38,763 nt of DNA. Origin: Nitrospirota bacterium (GTDB taxonomy: Bacteria > Nitrospirota > Thermodesulfovibrionia > Thermodesulfovibrionales > UBA9159). Position numbers and translations under genes: made by a program. The notes below the pieces were generated by a model. It was not told the DNA's origin and made no database searches. It saw nothing but the letters and a program-made list of their open reading frames with translations. The stretch covers positions 1-38,763 of the forward strand of contig JAJYIF010000030.1 of assembly GCA_021790195.1 (NCBI GenBank), written 5' to 3'. Position 1 is the stretch's first letter, and each line of letters begins with the position of its first letter. This document shows, piece after piece, positions 1 to 7,437 of this stretch.

Positions 1-185
1 TGCCTCTGGTTGCCCCGGGTTATTACGTGATAAAATGCACCCTCAAATTCTATCCTCGGCTTGCGCGCCACAAACAAACACTATCACCACACCCGTACAA
101 TGTCAATAGTCAAGTCTGACCCCATGTGTGTGTGGAGCCGCAGGTTGGTATTCAATATTTTGAAATGATTTTCCCTGACAATGTT
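1..185. other. Non-coding window edge
   Basis: I see no gene here. Around 100-125 there is a stretch containing AGTCAAGTCTGACCCC, a string often seen beside REP-associated (Y1) transposases. No transposase or paired repeat is present, so this is at most a remnant. Confidence 0.3.
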
Positions 186-593
186 TCACGACTGCATCCT
201 GGTACTTATTATTCCGAAGATGATTACCGAAACGATGCTGAGCACAATGGACCTTTTACAGAAATTAATTATCTTTAAAATCTGAATCGCGTCTTGGTCA
301 TTCTGTTTTGCAAGCTCCTTTAAATCGTTTCCCATCTGCAAAATATTTCCGAAATAGACGTAATTCTCCCATAGCTTTCTCTTGCCTCTTTTTGACATGA
401 TCCATGGCCCCAAGCCTGCGTGACAAAATGGATAACCAATAAAAATAGAAAGCATTAGGAAAATTATTGATATGAACAGAAGGCGAGTTGGCCAGATTGT
501 TTGATAGAAATCAGCAAGCACGGGGCGCATCGAGAAAAGAATATACAAGATGAAGGCGACAGCAGCGATGATCGTTGCTTTTTTGATCTTCAA
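186..593 (-). CDS. Small hypothetical membrane protein (135 aa)
   Basis: I do not recognise the family. The protein has a hydrophobic N-terminal segment (about residues 8-27), a second one (about 37-56) and a third near the C-terminus (about 113-131), with a basic, charged middle (WIMSKRGKRK and the following helix). It is therefore probably an inner-membrane protein with a cytoplasmic loop. The start is a TTG codon, supported by AAGGAG seven bases upstream; no ATG in frame has comparable support. It stands alone on the minus strand, and 380 bp separate it from the next upstream minus-strand gene. Nothing in the sequence points to a function. Confidence 0.6.
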   Translation of the reverse strand: MKIKKATIIAAVAFILYILFSMRPVLADFYQTIWPTRLLFISIIFLMLSIFIGYPFCHAGLGPWIMSKRGKRKLWENYVYFGNILQMGNDLKELAKQNDQDAIQILKIINFCKRSIVLSIVSVIIFGIISTRMQS

Positions 594-973
594 AAGGTTC
601 TCCTTAAAACTAACAAGTTATTGAGTACACCACATCTTGCATCTACACATAGATACCGCCTTCCGCCCGCTGCTTTGGCCTGTGACCGCATCAGCATGTC
701 GTCGTGTTTTATTCCTAGCGGCACAAGCGAGTTTGAGGCATACCGAGACAGTGGTGACTTCCATTTGGAATAGGCATGGCGATTAAGCTTCTGAGGCCTT
801 TTCGAATCCCTCCCCATTATACCTTCCCTTTTCCGTCAAATCCTCCCACTGATTGACAGCCCTCCGAATCGGTATTGCATTATGATAGAAGACCTGGCTG
901 CAAGATGCAAGGAGAAAAGGCGCCGTGCTTGCTTGGGTCTGCAAGGAGCCTGACAACGGCTGCTACACCGTTA
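594..973. other. Intergenic stretch without a recognised gene
   Basis: This 380-bp stretch lies between two minus-strand genes. Possible short reading frames lack a Shine-Dalgarno sequence and look compositionally random. A TTCGAATCCC string near 800 recalls a tRNA T-arm, but the flanking bases do not pair. No terminator with a clear U-tract is visible. It presumably carries the promoter of the 186-593 gene. Confidence 0.4.
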
Positions 974-1819
974 TTATTTCTTGTACTGAATCCCGTACTT
1001 CTTCTGAAGTTCCGGATAATCCGCAAGATGGCGTACGGTACCCGTATCCAGATCGACATCAAAATAGAAACCCTTGGTTTCTATGCCGTCGCTTATGCTG
1101 AAGGCCACGAGGTACATCTGCGCGTCAAACTTCTTTGCCTTCCACCCAAGGATCTGGTACTTCGCCGAGTTATCGGCCGCCCATTTCTTCATGAGCGAAT
1201 CCACTGTGAGGACCCGGTCGATCACGTGGGATTTCTTAACAAGCTCTATCGCCCTGTCATCCGGATTCCCCGGTAATGCTTCAGAAGAAAGGTCGTCTTT
1301 TTGATCGGATGATGTTTGCTGACCGGCCCCGTTGCCACCGGACGAGTTAACGGAAGGCTGGTTGCCGGACGCCTTTGCCTCCTCTTTCTTAGAAGGTCCG
1401 GGTGTGCCCACAGCGCCGCCTTGAGAGTTGGCCTCCCTTACAGGAGCGCTTTTGGGGGAAACGGCCATATAGACAAAAACAGAAGCGACGATCAAAACAG
1501 CTATCGCCGTGATCGAGATTATTCTTGCTCGATTCGTTCCTGTTCCCGGCTCTTTCTGTCCCTGCGCAAAATGTTTCCTGAATATCTCGTAGGCATCGTT
1601 TATCTTCTTCTTCCTTTCCCTGGCGTTCTTCAGCGCCTGCGGATCATGGGCGAATTTGTCCTCCTGCCAGACGGTCATCAGATACCTGTATGTCTTCTTT
1701 ACGAACTCTTCAGATTCGCCCGATCTGATCCCCATGACCTTATAATATGCGTAGCCGCATGAGCACTCTTGTTTGGAGTCAGGGTTCTCAGCCTTGCAAT
1801 CAGGACATTTCCAGGTCAT
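974..1819 (-). CDS. Zinc-ribbon / degenerate J-domain membrane protein
   Basis: The 281-residue protein begins with a zinc-ribbon-like knuckle (Cys5, Cys8, Cys18, Cys20). About residues 27-85 follow the J-domain pattern: a VMGI start like the usual VLG, then helices ending in KKINDAYEIF. The catalytic HPD loop is missing, so stimulation of a DnaK partner is unlikely. One transmembrane helix (about 98-119) follows, then a Gly/Ser/Pro-rich linker of about 60 residues, and a C-terminal domain of about 95 residues that I do not recognise. Topology is probably cytoplasmic N-terminus and periplasmic C-terminus. GGGAGAAC precedes the ATG and supports this start. Function is unknown; a membrane-tethered sensor or adaptor is a guess. 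Confidence 0.7.
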   Translation of the reverse strand: MTWKCPDCKAENPDSKQECSCGYAYYKVMGIRSGESEEFVKKTYRYLMTVWQEDKFAHDPQALKNARERKKKINDAYEIFRKHFAQGQKEPGTGTNRARIISITAIAVLIVASVFVYMAVSPKSAPVREANSQGGAVGTPGPSKKEEAKASGNQPSVNSSGGNGAGQQTSSDQKDDLSSEALPGNPDDRAIELVKKSHVIDRVLTVDSLMKKWAADNSAKYQILGWKAKKFDAQMYLVAFSISDGIETKGFYFDVDLDTGTVRHLADYPELQKKYGIQYKK

Positions 1820-1922
1820 CTTGTTCTCCCGTCGAACTTCTCATCGGTTTTCTTTCACTGATCCTATTTTATCAAAAACGGAGGGCAATGGAAAAGAAGC
1901 GCATCTGCAAAGAGACATTAAT

Positions 1923-2285
1923 TCACGCACGTCGTTTAGGAGGGGCCTGTTTTTTCCTGCCGTCCACCACATGGCGCAGCGCCAGAAGCGGGTGACGATA
2001 GGTCATGCGCGGTCCGGAGTAGCGCATCACCTCTTTGATCCTTTCCCGCATAACCGGCTTATAACAATGCACGGGGCAATTTGCGCAGGTCGTCTTCTTC
2101 TCCTGGAAGGGGCACTTCGCAAGACGCATTTCAGCGTAGTCCAGGAGTTCCCTGCACCCGGCGCACATTTCATGGTCCGGCGAATGGTGATCGCGGCAGT
2201 AGATCTCGACCATCGCCCTGATCGTTTCTTCTTCTCTGACAACCCTCGGATGCCTGCCCTGCGATATTGTCTCCTTCTTGTCCAT
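1923..2285 (-). CDS. ygbA: YgbA-family protein (nitrosative-stress associated)
   Basis: The 120-residue product matches the E. coli YgbA pattern along its length: MVEIYCRDHH, a CxxC pair (CAGC), DYAEMRLAKCPF, CANCPVHCYK, VMRYSGPRM and RHPLLALRH. The many conserved Cys and His residues suggest metal or Fe-S binding. In E. coli, ygbA belongs to the NO-responsive NsrR regulon; its exact biochemical role is not settled. I chose the ATG at 2285 because AAGGATGAAGAG lies just upstream. Starts at 2300 or 2357 are possible, but both lack a well-spaced ribosome binding site. A Crp/Fnr-type palindrome lies about 125 bp upstream, suggesting nitrosative or redox control. Monocistronic here. Confidence 0.88.
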   Translation of the reverse strand: MDKKETISQGRHPRVVREEETIRAMVEIYCRDHHSPDHEMCAGCRELLDYAEMRLAKCPFQEKKTTCANCPVHCYKPVMRERIKEVMRYSGPRMTYRHPLLALRHVVDGRKKQAPPKRRA

Positions 2286-2403
2286 ACTGCCACTCTTCAT
2301 CCTTATGTGATCTCTCCGGCCGGTTTTTCCGGCATGACCTTCGCAAGCCAGGCCCATTTCAAGTTCTTATGTATATATGATGACAAAAAACTGCCGGACT
2401 CTC

Positions 2404-2419
2404 AATGATCTGAATCAGT
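2404..2419 (-). promoter_or_regulatory. Crp/Fnr-type operator upstream of ygbA
   Basis: ATGAT-CTGA-ATCAG forms an inverted repeat with a 4-base spacer (half-sites 2405-2409 and 2414-2418), the architecture of FNR/DNR/HcpR sites. A weak -10 (CATCAT, 2382-2377 on the minus strand) lies 32 bp from the centre, close to class II geometry. It is the weakest of the three such sites in this window. Confidence 0.5.
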
Positions 2420-2448
2420 CTTTTCCGCGAACGTGCTGGAACTTCTCC

Positions 2449-2486
2449 AAAAAAAACCTTAACGCGTATTCTTACGCATTAAGGTT
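2449..2486 (-). terminator. Rho-independent terminator of the 58-aa gene
   Basis: A 14-bp stem (2455-2468 with 2473-2486, one mismatch) closes on the loop TTCT. On the minus strand it runs into a T-tract (2456-2449). It lies about 100 bp downstream of the stop of the riboswitch-controlled small gene and isolates that gene from ygbA. Confidence 0.85.
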
Positions 2487-2584
2487 TGCGGGAACTGTAG
2501 CAATCCATTCGCAGGATCATATGCAGGAATATTAATATCAGCAGCTTCAATTTTTTATGCCGGACACCGCTTCGCCCTCTAGGA

Positions 2585-2761
2585 TCATGCTCTTGCCGAT
2601 ACTTTTTCAATGAGACTTCTTATAGCCTGCTCTTCGCCTCGAAGGGCATATCTCCAGTTCTGCTTATCCGTCTTTGCTAATTCGTCCCGCAGATCACTTT
2701 CAAAGCTTTCAAGAGCAATCTTCAACAATTCTTTTTCTTTCTCCGTCAGTTCAAGTACCAT
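2585..2761 (-). CDS. 58-residue helical protein under riboswitch control
   Basis: A short gene starts with ATG at 2761 behind a very strong ribosome binding site (AAGGAGGAG, spacer about 4-6). The product begins MVLELTEKEKELLKIALES, is rich in Glu, Lys and Leu, and is predicted to be almost wholly helical and soluble. It has no Cys, signal peptide or membrane segment. I do not recognise a family with a known role. The gene stands alone: a GEMM-I riboswitch and its terminator precede it, and an intrinsic terminator follows. Its expression should therefore follow the cellular level of a cyclic dinucleotide. Possible roles include a small adaptor or an effector of motility or surface behaviour; this is inference. 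Confidence 0.8.
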   Translation of the reverse strand: MVLELTEKEKELLKIALESFESDLRDELAKTDKQNWRYALRGEEQAIRSLIEKVSARA

Positions 2762-2788
2762 GTCGCTCCTCCTTCCTGTTCAGCAAAC

Positions 2789-2825
2789 AAAAAACCGAGC
2801 AACCTTTTTCCCTTCGGCAGCTCGG
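2789..2825 (-). terminator. Riboswitch expression-platform terminator
   Basis: On the minus strand CCGAGCTGCC (2825-2816) pairs with GGTTGCTCGG (2804-2795), with one mismatch and one wobble, and is followed by TTTTTT (2794-2789). The 5' arm is also the 3' strand of the aptamer's P3 and P1 helices. Aptamer folding and terminator folding therefore exclude each other, which predicts a ligand-ON switch. Confidence 0.85.
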
Positions 2826-2889
2826 CCATCTCATTTATGAGACCCGCCGCTTTCCGCCCCCTCTTCGCAGAGAGTTTGGCTTTGTCGGG
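2815..2889 (-). ncRNA. GEMM-I cyclic dinucleotide riboswitch aptamer
   Basis: The RNA shows the GEMM-I layout. P1 is CGACA/TGCCG with one mismatch. The conserved AAAC (2877-2874) opens a 6-bp P2 (2874-2869 with 2864-2859) capped by the GNRA loop GCGA. The junction GGCGGAAAGC (2858-2849) follows, then P3 with GGGTCTCA/TGAGATGGCC and its asymmetric tetraloop receptor, and finally the 3' CTGCCG. Compared from memory with the Vibrio Vc2 and Geobacter cGAMP aptamers, the peripheral sequence resembles Geobacter, with a C21-G46 pair equivalent (C2879, G2854). The base at the specificity position (Vc2 G20) is G2880, which favours c-di-GMP over cGAMP. The regulated gene is the 58-residue one just downstream. 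Confidence 0.85.
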
Positions 2890-2905
2890 ACCTCTTCTTA
2901 CTATT

Positions 2906-2915
2906 ATTATATCAC
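2906..2915 (-). promoter_or_regulatory. Extended -10 promoter of the riboswitch gene
   Basis: GTGATATAAT on the minus strand gives a perfect TATAAT (2911-2906) with the TGn extension. Transcription should start near 2899, about ten bases before the aptamer's P1. No convincing -35 box is seen, as is usual for extended -10 promoters. Confidence 0.7.
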
Positions 2916-3075
2916 ATAACAGACCCTCTTCTTAGCTATAAGAAAGAAAAGACGGACTCTGGAAGGGGCTCGAAATCAGGGGCATTTCATCGAATAAAAT
3001 CGGATATTTACCACTACGTCCATATTATGGTATCCTTGTTATACATTAACTGTTTCTTGACAGGATCGAGAATCG

Positions 3076-4902
3076 ATGGCCTTCACAGGAGACTTAGAAC
3101 ATCTCAGCATATTTGACATAATTCAACTGCTCAACACGACCCGGAAATCAGGCACCTTTTCGGTCAAGGGGAGCAGGGGTGAAAGCCGCATAATCTTCAG
3201 CAACGGCTGCATCGTCGGTGCAAGCCACCTCAACAACAAAGTCCGCATCGGAAGTGTTCTGGTGAGGATGAACGCCATAAACCGGGAAGATCTCGAAAAG
3301 GTGCTGCAGGTCCAGAGGAGCGCCGGCGCCGGGCGGAAACCCCTGATCGCGACCCTGATAGATATGGGCAGACTGAAGCCTGAAGCTGCGACCAAAGGTC
3401 TGAAGAAACTGATTGAGATGACCATAGTCGAGCTTGTCGGCTGGACAGCCGGGACCTTCACCCTTGACACAGAGGCCATCTATGTTTCACCTGAGTGCAG
3501 TTATCCCATCAGCAAGATGGAGCAGGAGATAAGCCTCGACGCGCAGATGGTATTGATGGACGCCCTCCGCATCTATGATGAACGCGAGCGTGACCGCAAC
3601 GCCGGGAAGGTCATACCCTCGGATGAGGAATTGTTCGAGGAGGTCATCCCTTCGGAAACTCAGGCCGAAAGCCTGCAGGCGGGCCCGGCCGTTACAGCGG
3701 ACGACCTCGGACTGAGCGATCTCGATCACCTCGAAAGGAAGATGCCAGAAATCTTCTCGGCTGACGAAATCTTCGACCCCCTCGAGATCCACCGCCAGAA
3801 GATAAGAGAGCTCCTCCCCGGTTTTCCGTCCGGCGACCAGGAGGCCCTCGTCTCTTTCCTGCATGGCTCCGCCGTGAGTGTGGACGCCCGCAAAGGCTTG
3901 GCCAGGAAAGAAGGCGGTATGAAAGCGGTTGTTCTTGTGAGCAAGGATGAACTGATCACCCATTCCGTTATGACGATTTGCAAGGATGAGGGCGTTCTCG
4001 TGTTTACTGCTGACCGTCCCGAGGAGCTTGACCGTATTATAAATAATTGCACCGAAAGGAAATTCTCGGCTATCGTTGCCTTCGATAATCCCGGGCCCGC
4101 TCCGGGATCACTTTCGGCGGATCACATCGCTGACTGGCGGCATCGTTTGAGAGAGCAGTTCCCGAAGGTCCCTGTAATCCAGATGGTGTCTCCGCTGGAT
4201 TACGATTTCACACTTAAGGCATTGGATGACGGCATCGGGGCGGTTTTCCCGAGGCCCTCAACGGAGGACCGCGGCCAGACCTTTGTAAGAGACGTGATAG
4301 CCTTCTTAGATACTTTCAACTCCTATATAAGACGTTTCTTTCAGGAAGAGAGAGAGGGAGCGGCTTCGGACGAAGACCGGCTCGCCAGACTCAGGCGACG
4401 CATAGCGGCCTTCAGGGACCTCAGTGAACCTTCAGCCGTGTCTCTCGCCCTTCTTCACTGTGTCTCAGAAGTCTTTGAACGGTCTATCACGTTTATCGTG
4501 CGGCCTTCGGAGCTCACCGGAGAGAAGGCCATCGGGGTATACGCTGAAAAAGACCACGGCGCTACGCCGGCCGGAGGCCTGAAGATACCCTTGACCGAAC
4601 CCTCGGTTTTCCGTGATATGATTGAAAAGGGAAGGCTGTTCTATGGCGAATGCAGCGACCAGGTGCTGAAGGAACACCTATTTGAAGGAATCGGCGCCCC
4701 GCTCAGGCCGGTCATAGCCTTGCTTCCGATGAAGAGTCTCGGCAGGATCGTGACCGTGACATACGGGGATTTCGGCGATAAAGAGGTTTCCGGAATCCAA
4801 AGCGATATCCTGGAGATCCTGGCGAATGAGGCCGGACTCGTATTGGAAAATTCGCTTTATCGAAAGAAACTCGGCATAGCACATTCCGGAGAGGAACAGT
4901 AA
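3076..4902 (+). CDS. DUF4388 / receiver-like / GAF-like regulatory protein
   Basis: The N-terminal 130 residues are a DUF4388 (PatA-like) domain: the start MAFTGDLEHLSIFDIIQLL, then the GTFSVKG and IIFSNGCIVGAS strands and the later WTAGTF motif. An acidic linker follows. About residues 280-415 look like a receiver fold (VVLVSKDE, VPVIQMVSPLDY, GAVFPRP), but the phosphoacceptor region is not canonical, so this is probably a pseudo-receiver. Residues 435-600 resemble a GAF domain. DUF4388 proteins are common in gliding or twitching bacteria. The next gene, 44 bp downstream, encodes a PilT-type ATPase, suggesting a role in pilus control. AGGA lies 10 bases before the ATG. Confidence 0.8.
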   Translation: MAFTGDLEHLSIFDIIQLLNTTRKSGTFSVKGSRGESRIIFSNGCIVGASHLNNKVRIGSVLVRMNAINREDLEKVLQVQRSAGAGRKPLIATLIDMGRLKPEAATKGLKKLIEMTIVELVGWTAGTFTLDTEAIYVSPECSYPISKMEQEISLDAQMVLMDALRIYDERERDRNAGKVIPSDEELFEEVIPSETQAESLQAGPAVTADDLGLSDLDHLERKMPEIFSADEIFDPLEIHRQKIRELLPGFPSGDQEALVSFLHGSAVSVDARKGLARKEGGMKAVVLVSKDELITHSVMTICKDEGVLVFTADRPEELDRIINNCTERKFSAIVAFDNPGPAPGSLSADHIADWRHRLREQFPKVPVIQMVSPLDYDFTLKALDDGIGAVFPRPSTEDRGQTFVRDVIAFLDTFNSYIRRFFQEEREGAASDEDRLARLRRRIAAFRDLSEPSAVSLALLHCVSEVFERSITFIVRPSELTGEKAIGVYAEKDHGATPAGGLKIPLTEPSVFRDMIEKGRLFYGECSDQVLKEHLFEGIGAPLRPVIALLPMKSLGRIVTVTYGDFGDKEVSGIQSDILEILANEAGLVLENSLYRKKLGIAHSGEEQ

Positions 4903-4946
4903 GACAGACTCAAATACTCAGGCAACAAGAAGAAGGAAAGAAAGTC

Positions 4947-6014
4947 ATGGACATAGCAACTTTTACGCAGATTCTCGAAATAGCCTTTGAAAAGAAGGTC
5001 TCTGACATCCACTTTGAAGTGGACAATCCCCCCATATTCAGGGCGCGCGGGCACCTCATCCGTTCCAAACTCAGCGCGCTGACGGTGAAAGACACAGAGT
5101 TCATCGCCTCGATAGTGATGGAACAGCAAAACCGGAAACTGCCGGAGGACATTCGGGAGTTCGACACCTCATATACTCTCTCCAACGTGGGGCGTTTCCG
5201 CGTCAGCATTTTTCGCCAGCGCGGCAATATCGGTCTTGTAATGCGGGTCATACCCCATCATATCGGCACCTTTGAGGAGCTGAATCTTCCCTTGGTATTG
5301 GGAAACATATCGAAGGCCCCAAATGGTCTTGTCCTTGTCTGCGGTCCGACGGGCAACGGGAAATCCACTACCCTCGCCTCGATGATCAGGTATATCAACG
5401 ACAACATGAATTACAACATAGTCACTATCGAGGACCCTATAGAGTTTATTTTTCATTCGAACAAGAGCTGCATCATTCAGAGAGAGGTCGGCATCGACAC
5501 TGATAATTTCAGCGGCGCCCTGAGGTCGGCCATGCGCATGGACCCGGATGTCATTATGGTCGGAGAAATGCGCGATCTCGAGACGATCGACGCCTGCATC
5601 AAGGCCGCCGAGACCGGTCATCTGGTGCTTACGACCCTTCATACCAATAATGCCGCCTCCACCATAAATCGAATCGTGGGCTACTTCCCGCCGCAGACCC
5701 AGGAGAATGTCCGCCACAGGCTCGCAGACAGTATCGTGGCCACGGTATCCCTGCGTCTCGTGAGGGGCAAGAGCGGAGATAACATACTTCCCGCCCTTGA
5801 GGTCATGTATGCGACATCCACCATAAAGTCGTGCATACGCGACGGGCACCTCGAAGAGATCGAAGGACACATCGAAAAGGGGCGCGATGAATACCACATG
5901 CAGACCATGGACCAGCACCTGATCCAGCTCTGCAGGCAGGACGTCATAACCCTTGAAGAAGCGAAGCGCATTTCCCGCTCTACCGACCTCGAACGCAAGG
6001 TGCTGTATTCTTAG
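4947..6014 (+). CDS. pilT: Type IV pilus retraction ATPase, PilT/PilU type
   Basis: PilT-family hexameric ATPases power pilus depolymerisation at the cytoplasmic side of the inner membrane. All hallmarks are visible: SDIHFEV near residue 19, Walker A GPTGNGKST (133-141), the Asp box TIEDPIEF, Walker B DVIMVGEMRD (201-210) and the His box LTTLHTNNA. The length of 355 residues is normal. The Walker A fifth residue is Asn instead of the usual Ser, and the C-terminal AIRNLIRE motif of true PilT is replaced by TIKSCIRDG. A PilU- or PilT2-like accessory role is therefore as likely as the main retraction motor. AAGGAA precedes the start. It is probably co-transcribed with the DUF4388 gene. Other pilus genes in the window are the pseudopilin and the prepilin peptidase. 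Confidence 0.93.
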   Translation: MDIATFTQILEIAFEKKVSDIHFEVDNPPIFRARGHLIRSKLSALTVKDTEFIASIVMEQQNRKLPEDIREFDTSYTLSNVGRFRVSIFRQRGNIGLVMRVIPHHIGTFEELNLPLVLGNISKAPNGLVLVCGPTGNGKSTTLASMIRYINDNMNYNIVTIEDPIEFIFHSNKSCIIQREVGIDTDNFSGALRSAMRMDPDVIMVGEMRDLETIDACIKAAETGHLVLTTLHTNNAASTINRIVGYFPPQTQENVRHRLADSIVATVSLRLVRGKSGDNILPALEVMYATSTIKSCIRDGHLEEIEGHIEKGRDEYHMQTMDQHLIQLCRQDVITLEEAKRISRSTDLERKVLYS

Positions 6015-6253
6015 CACGGGTCATTCATGAACCTGGTTGCATGACGGGCAGACACGACTCAAGACTTTTTTGCAATCGACGGAATATCAAGACCGGGAAG
6101 CCGGGATTAATGAAAATTGACTGTGGCAACATCTGGCAAAGTGCTTATTGGAAAATTACTTTACTGTGTCGAAACAATAAAGTCTTGCGTCGCACCTGCC
6201 CATATTTTATGAATGTGGGTTATACTGCGAGTTGACTTCTTGAGCTACTTGCC

Positions 6254-7189
6254 ATGAACGCCGGAGGAACATATGAAGTCATCATCGTCGGAGGGGGGCC
6301 TGCCGGACTCACCGCGGGGCTCTATTGCAAGAGAGCTGCCTTAGAAACAGTCCTGATTGAAAAAGGATTGTTAGGCGGACAGATAGCAATATCGAAGGAT
6401 GTCGAAAACTATCCGGGGGTCGAGGGCATAACGGGATTTGACCTGTCTGAAAGACTGGTCCGCCACGCCAGAGCGTTCGGCCTGAAGATTGTGCAGGAAG
6501 AGGTGACCGAAATAAGGACCGGCATTGACTTCCACTCTGTCCGTCTTGCAAGCGGCGACCTCCTTATAGCGCGGGCGCTGATCCTGTCAGTAGGAGGCAC
6601 TGTAAGGAAGCTCGGCGTCCCGGGAGAGGCAGAATATCTCGGCAGCGGCGTTTCCTACTGCGCCACCTGCGACGGCTTCTTCTTCAGGGACCTGACCGTT
6701 GCGGTTGTGGGCGGAGGAGACACAGCCGTCGAGGAGGCGCTTTATCTGTCCAAACTGACAAAGAAGGTCTATCTTATTCATAGGAGGGACTCTTTGCGGG
6801 CAAGCAGGATATTGCAAAACCGTCTGGTCTCGGAACCGAAGATAGAGATCGTCTGGAACACGGTCATCAGGGAAATCTTGGGTGATGGGAAAAAGGTCAG
6901 GGCCGTAACGCTGGAGGACGTCAGGACCGGGGAAGGGCGAGAGTTGAGCGCCGACGGCGTCTTCATCTTCATCGGTTATTCTCCGAACAGTCATCTGATT
7001 CCGCCGGAGGTCCGGGTGAATGAGCAGGGCTTCGTCATCACCGACGACAGGTGCGCAACAAGCGTCCCGGGCATTTTTGCGGCCGGCGACATAAGGCAGA
7101 AGTTTGCAAATCAGATCGTAGTCGCTGCTGCCGACGGATGCGTAGCGGCCCTTGCCGCGGCGCATTATGTAGAGGTCCAGAGGGCCTAA
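6254..7189 (+). CDS. trxB: Thioredoxin reductase
   Basis: This cytoplasmic FAD enzyme passes electrons from NADPH to thioredoxin. The 311-residue protein has the FAD-binding GGGPAGLTA (13-21), the redox-active CATC (Cys136, Cys139), the NADP-binding GGGDTA (153-158), HRRDSLRA (176-183) and the C-terminal FAAGD motif. This is the standard order for low-molecular-weight bacterial TrxB. The start is ATG with only a weak ribosome binding site. A possible promoter in the 239-bp upstream gap has TTGCGT, 17 bp, then TATGAA. The two genes after it follow closely (7-bp and 4-bp gaps) and are probably in the same transcript. Confidence 0.94.
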   Translation: MNAGGTYEVIIVGGGPAGLTAGLYCKRAALETVLIEKGLLGGQIAISKDVENYPGVEGITGFDLSERLVRHARAFGLKIVQEEVTEIRTGIDFHSVRLASGDLLIARALILSVGGTVRKLGVPGEAEYLGSGVSYCATCDGFFFRDLTVAVVGGGDTAVEEALYLSKLTKKVYLIHRRDSLRASRILQNRLVSEPKIEIVWNTVIREILGDGKKVRAVTLEDVRTGEGRELSADGVFIFIGYSPNSHLIPPEVRVNEQGFVITDDRCATSVPGIFAAGDIRQKFANQIVVAAADGCVAALAAAHYVEVQRA

Positions 7190-7196
7190 TCTCGCA

Positions 7197-7433
7197 ATGA
7201 CCGAACACGACCCGAGGAAGTTCAGACGATTTGTCCTCAACAGGAGCGAGGATGAATGCCGTATTTCAGGGACCGGTCTCGTGGCCGAAGGAATACAGTT
7301 CTCATCCGGCAGATGCGTCATTATATGGCTCACCGAAACGCCTTCGATCGACCTCTATGAAAGCATCGGGGACGTTGAAAAGGTCCACGGCCACAGAGGG
7401 AAGACCTCTATCCAATGGATCGACGGCGAATAG
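7197..7433 (+). CDS. Small conserved protein of unknown function (78 aa)
   Basis: The product (RFVLNRSEDE, SGTGLVAEG, FSSGRCVIIWL, TPSIDLYESI, VEKVHGHRGKT, IQWID) fits a widespread family of about 75-residue soluble proteins with no assigned function. The conserved GHxGKT near the C-terminus is a family trait and not a Walker A motif in a P-loop protein. It sits 7 bp after trxB and 4 bp before the Cys-cluster gene. A longer frame overlapping it out of register belongs to the next gene and is not its true start. Confidence 0.7.
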   Translation: MTEHDPRKFRRFVLNRSEDECRISGTGLVAEGIQFSSGRCVIIWLTETPSIDLYESIGDVEKVHGHRGKTSIQWIDGE

Positions 7434-7437
7434 AGCC

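Noticed and set aside
96-125. Possible mobile-element end
   Set aside because: Only one short string resembles REP/Y1-associated sequence; there is no transposase, target duplication or matching partner.
780-815. tRNA-like TTCGAATCCC string
   Set aside because: The flanking bases do not form a T-stem and no anticodon arm or acceptor is found.
590-817. Minus-strand frame of 75 residues overlapping the first gene
   Set aside because: It has random-looking composition and no Shine-Dalgarno sequence, and its end overlaps the TTG-started gene that has one.
2880-2889. An A near the 5' end of the aptamer (GACAAA) as the cGAMP-specific A20
   Set aside because: Aligning on the downstream AAAC and junction motifs places this A in the P1 strand; the true specificity position is then G2880.
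3076-3200. Frameshift or fusion in the DUF4388 gene
   Set aside because: The domains are joined by an in-frame linker with consistent codon use, and multidomain forms are common for DUF4388 proteins.
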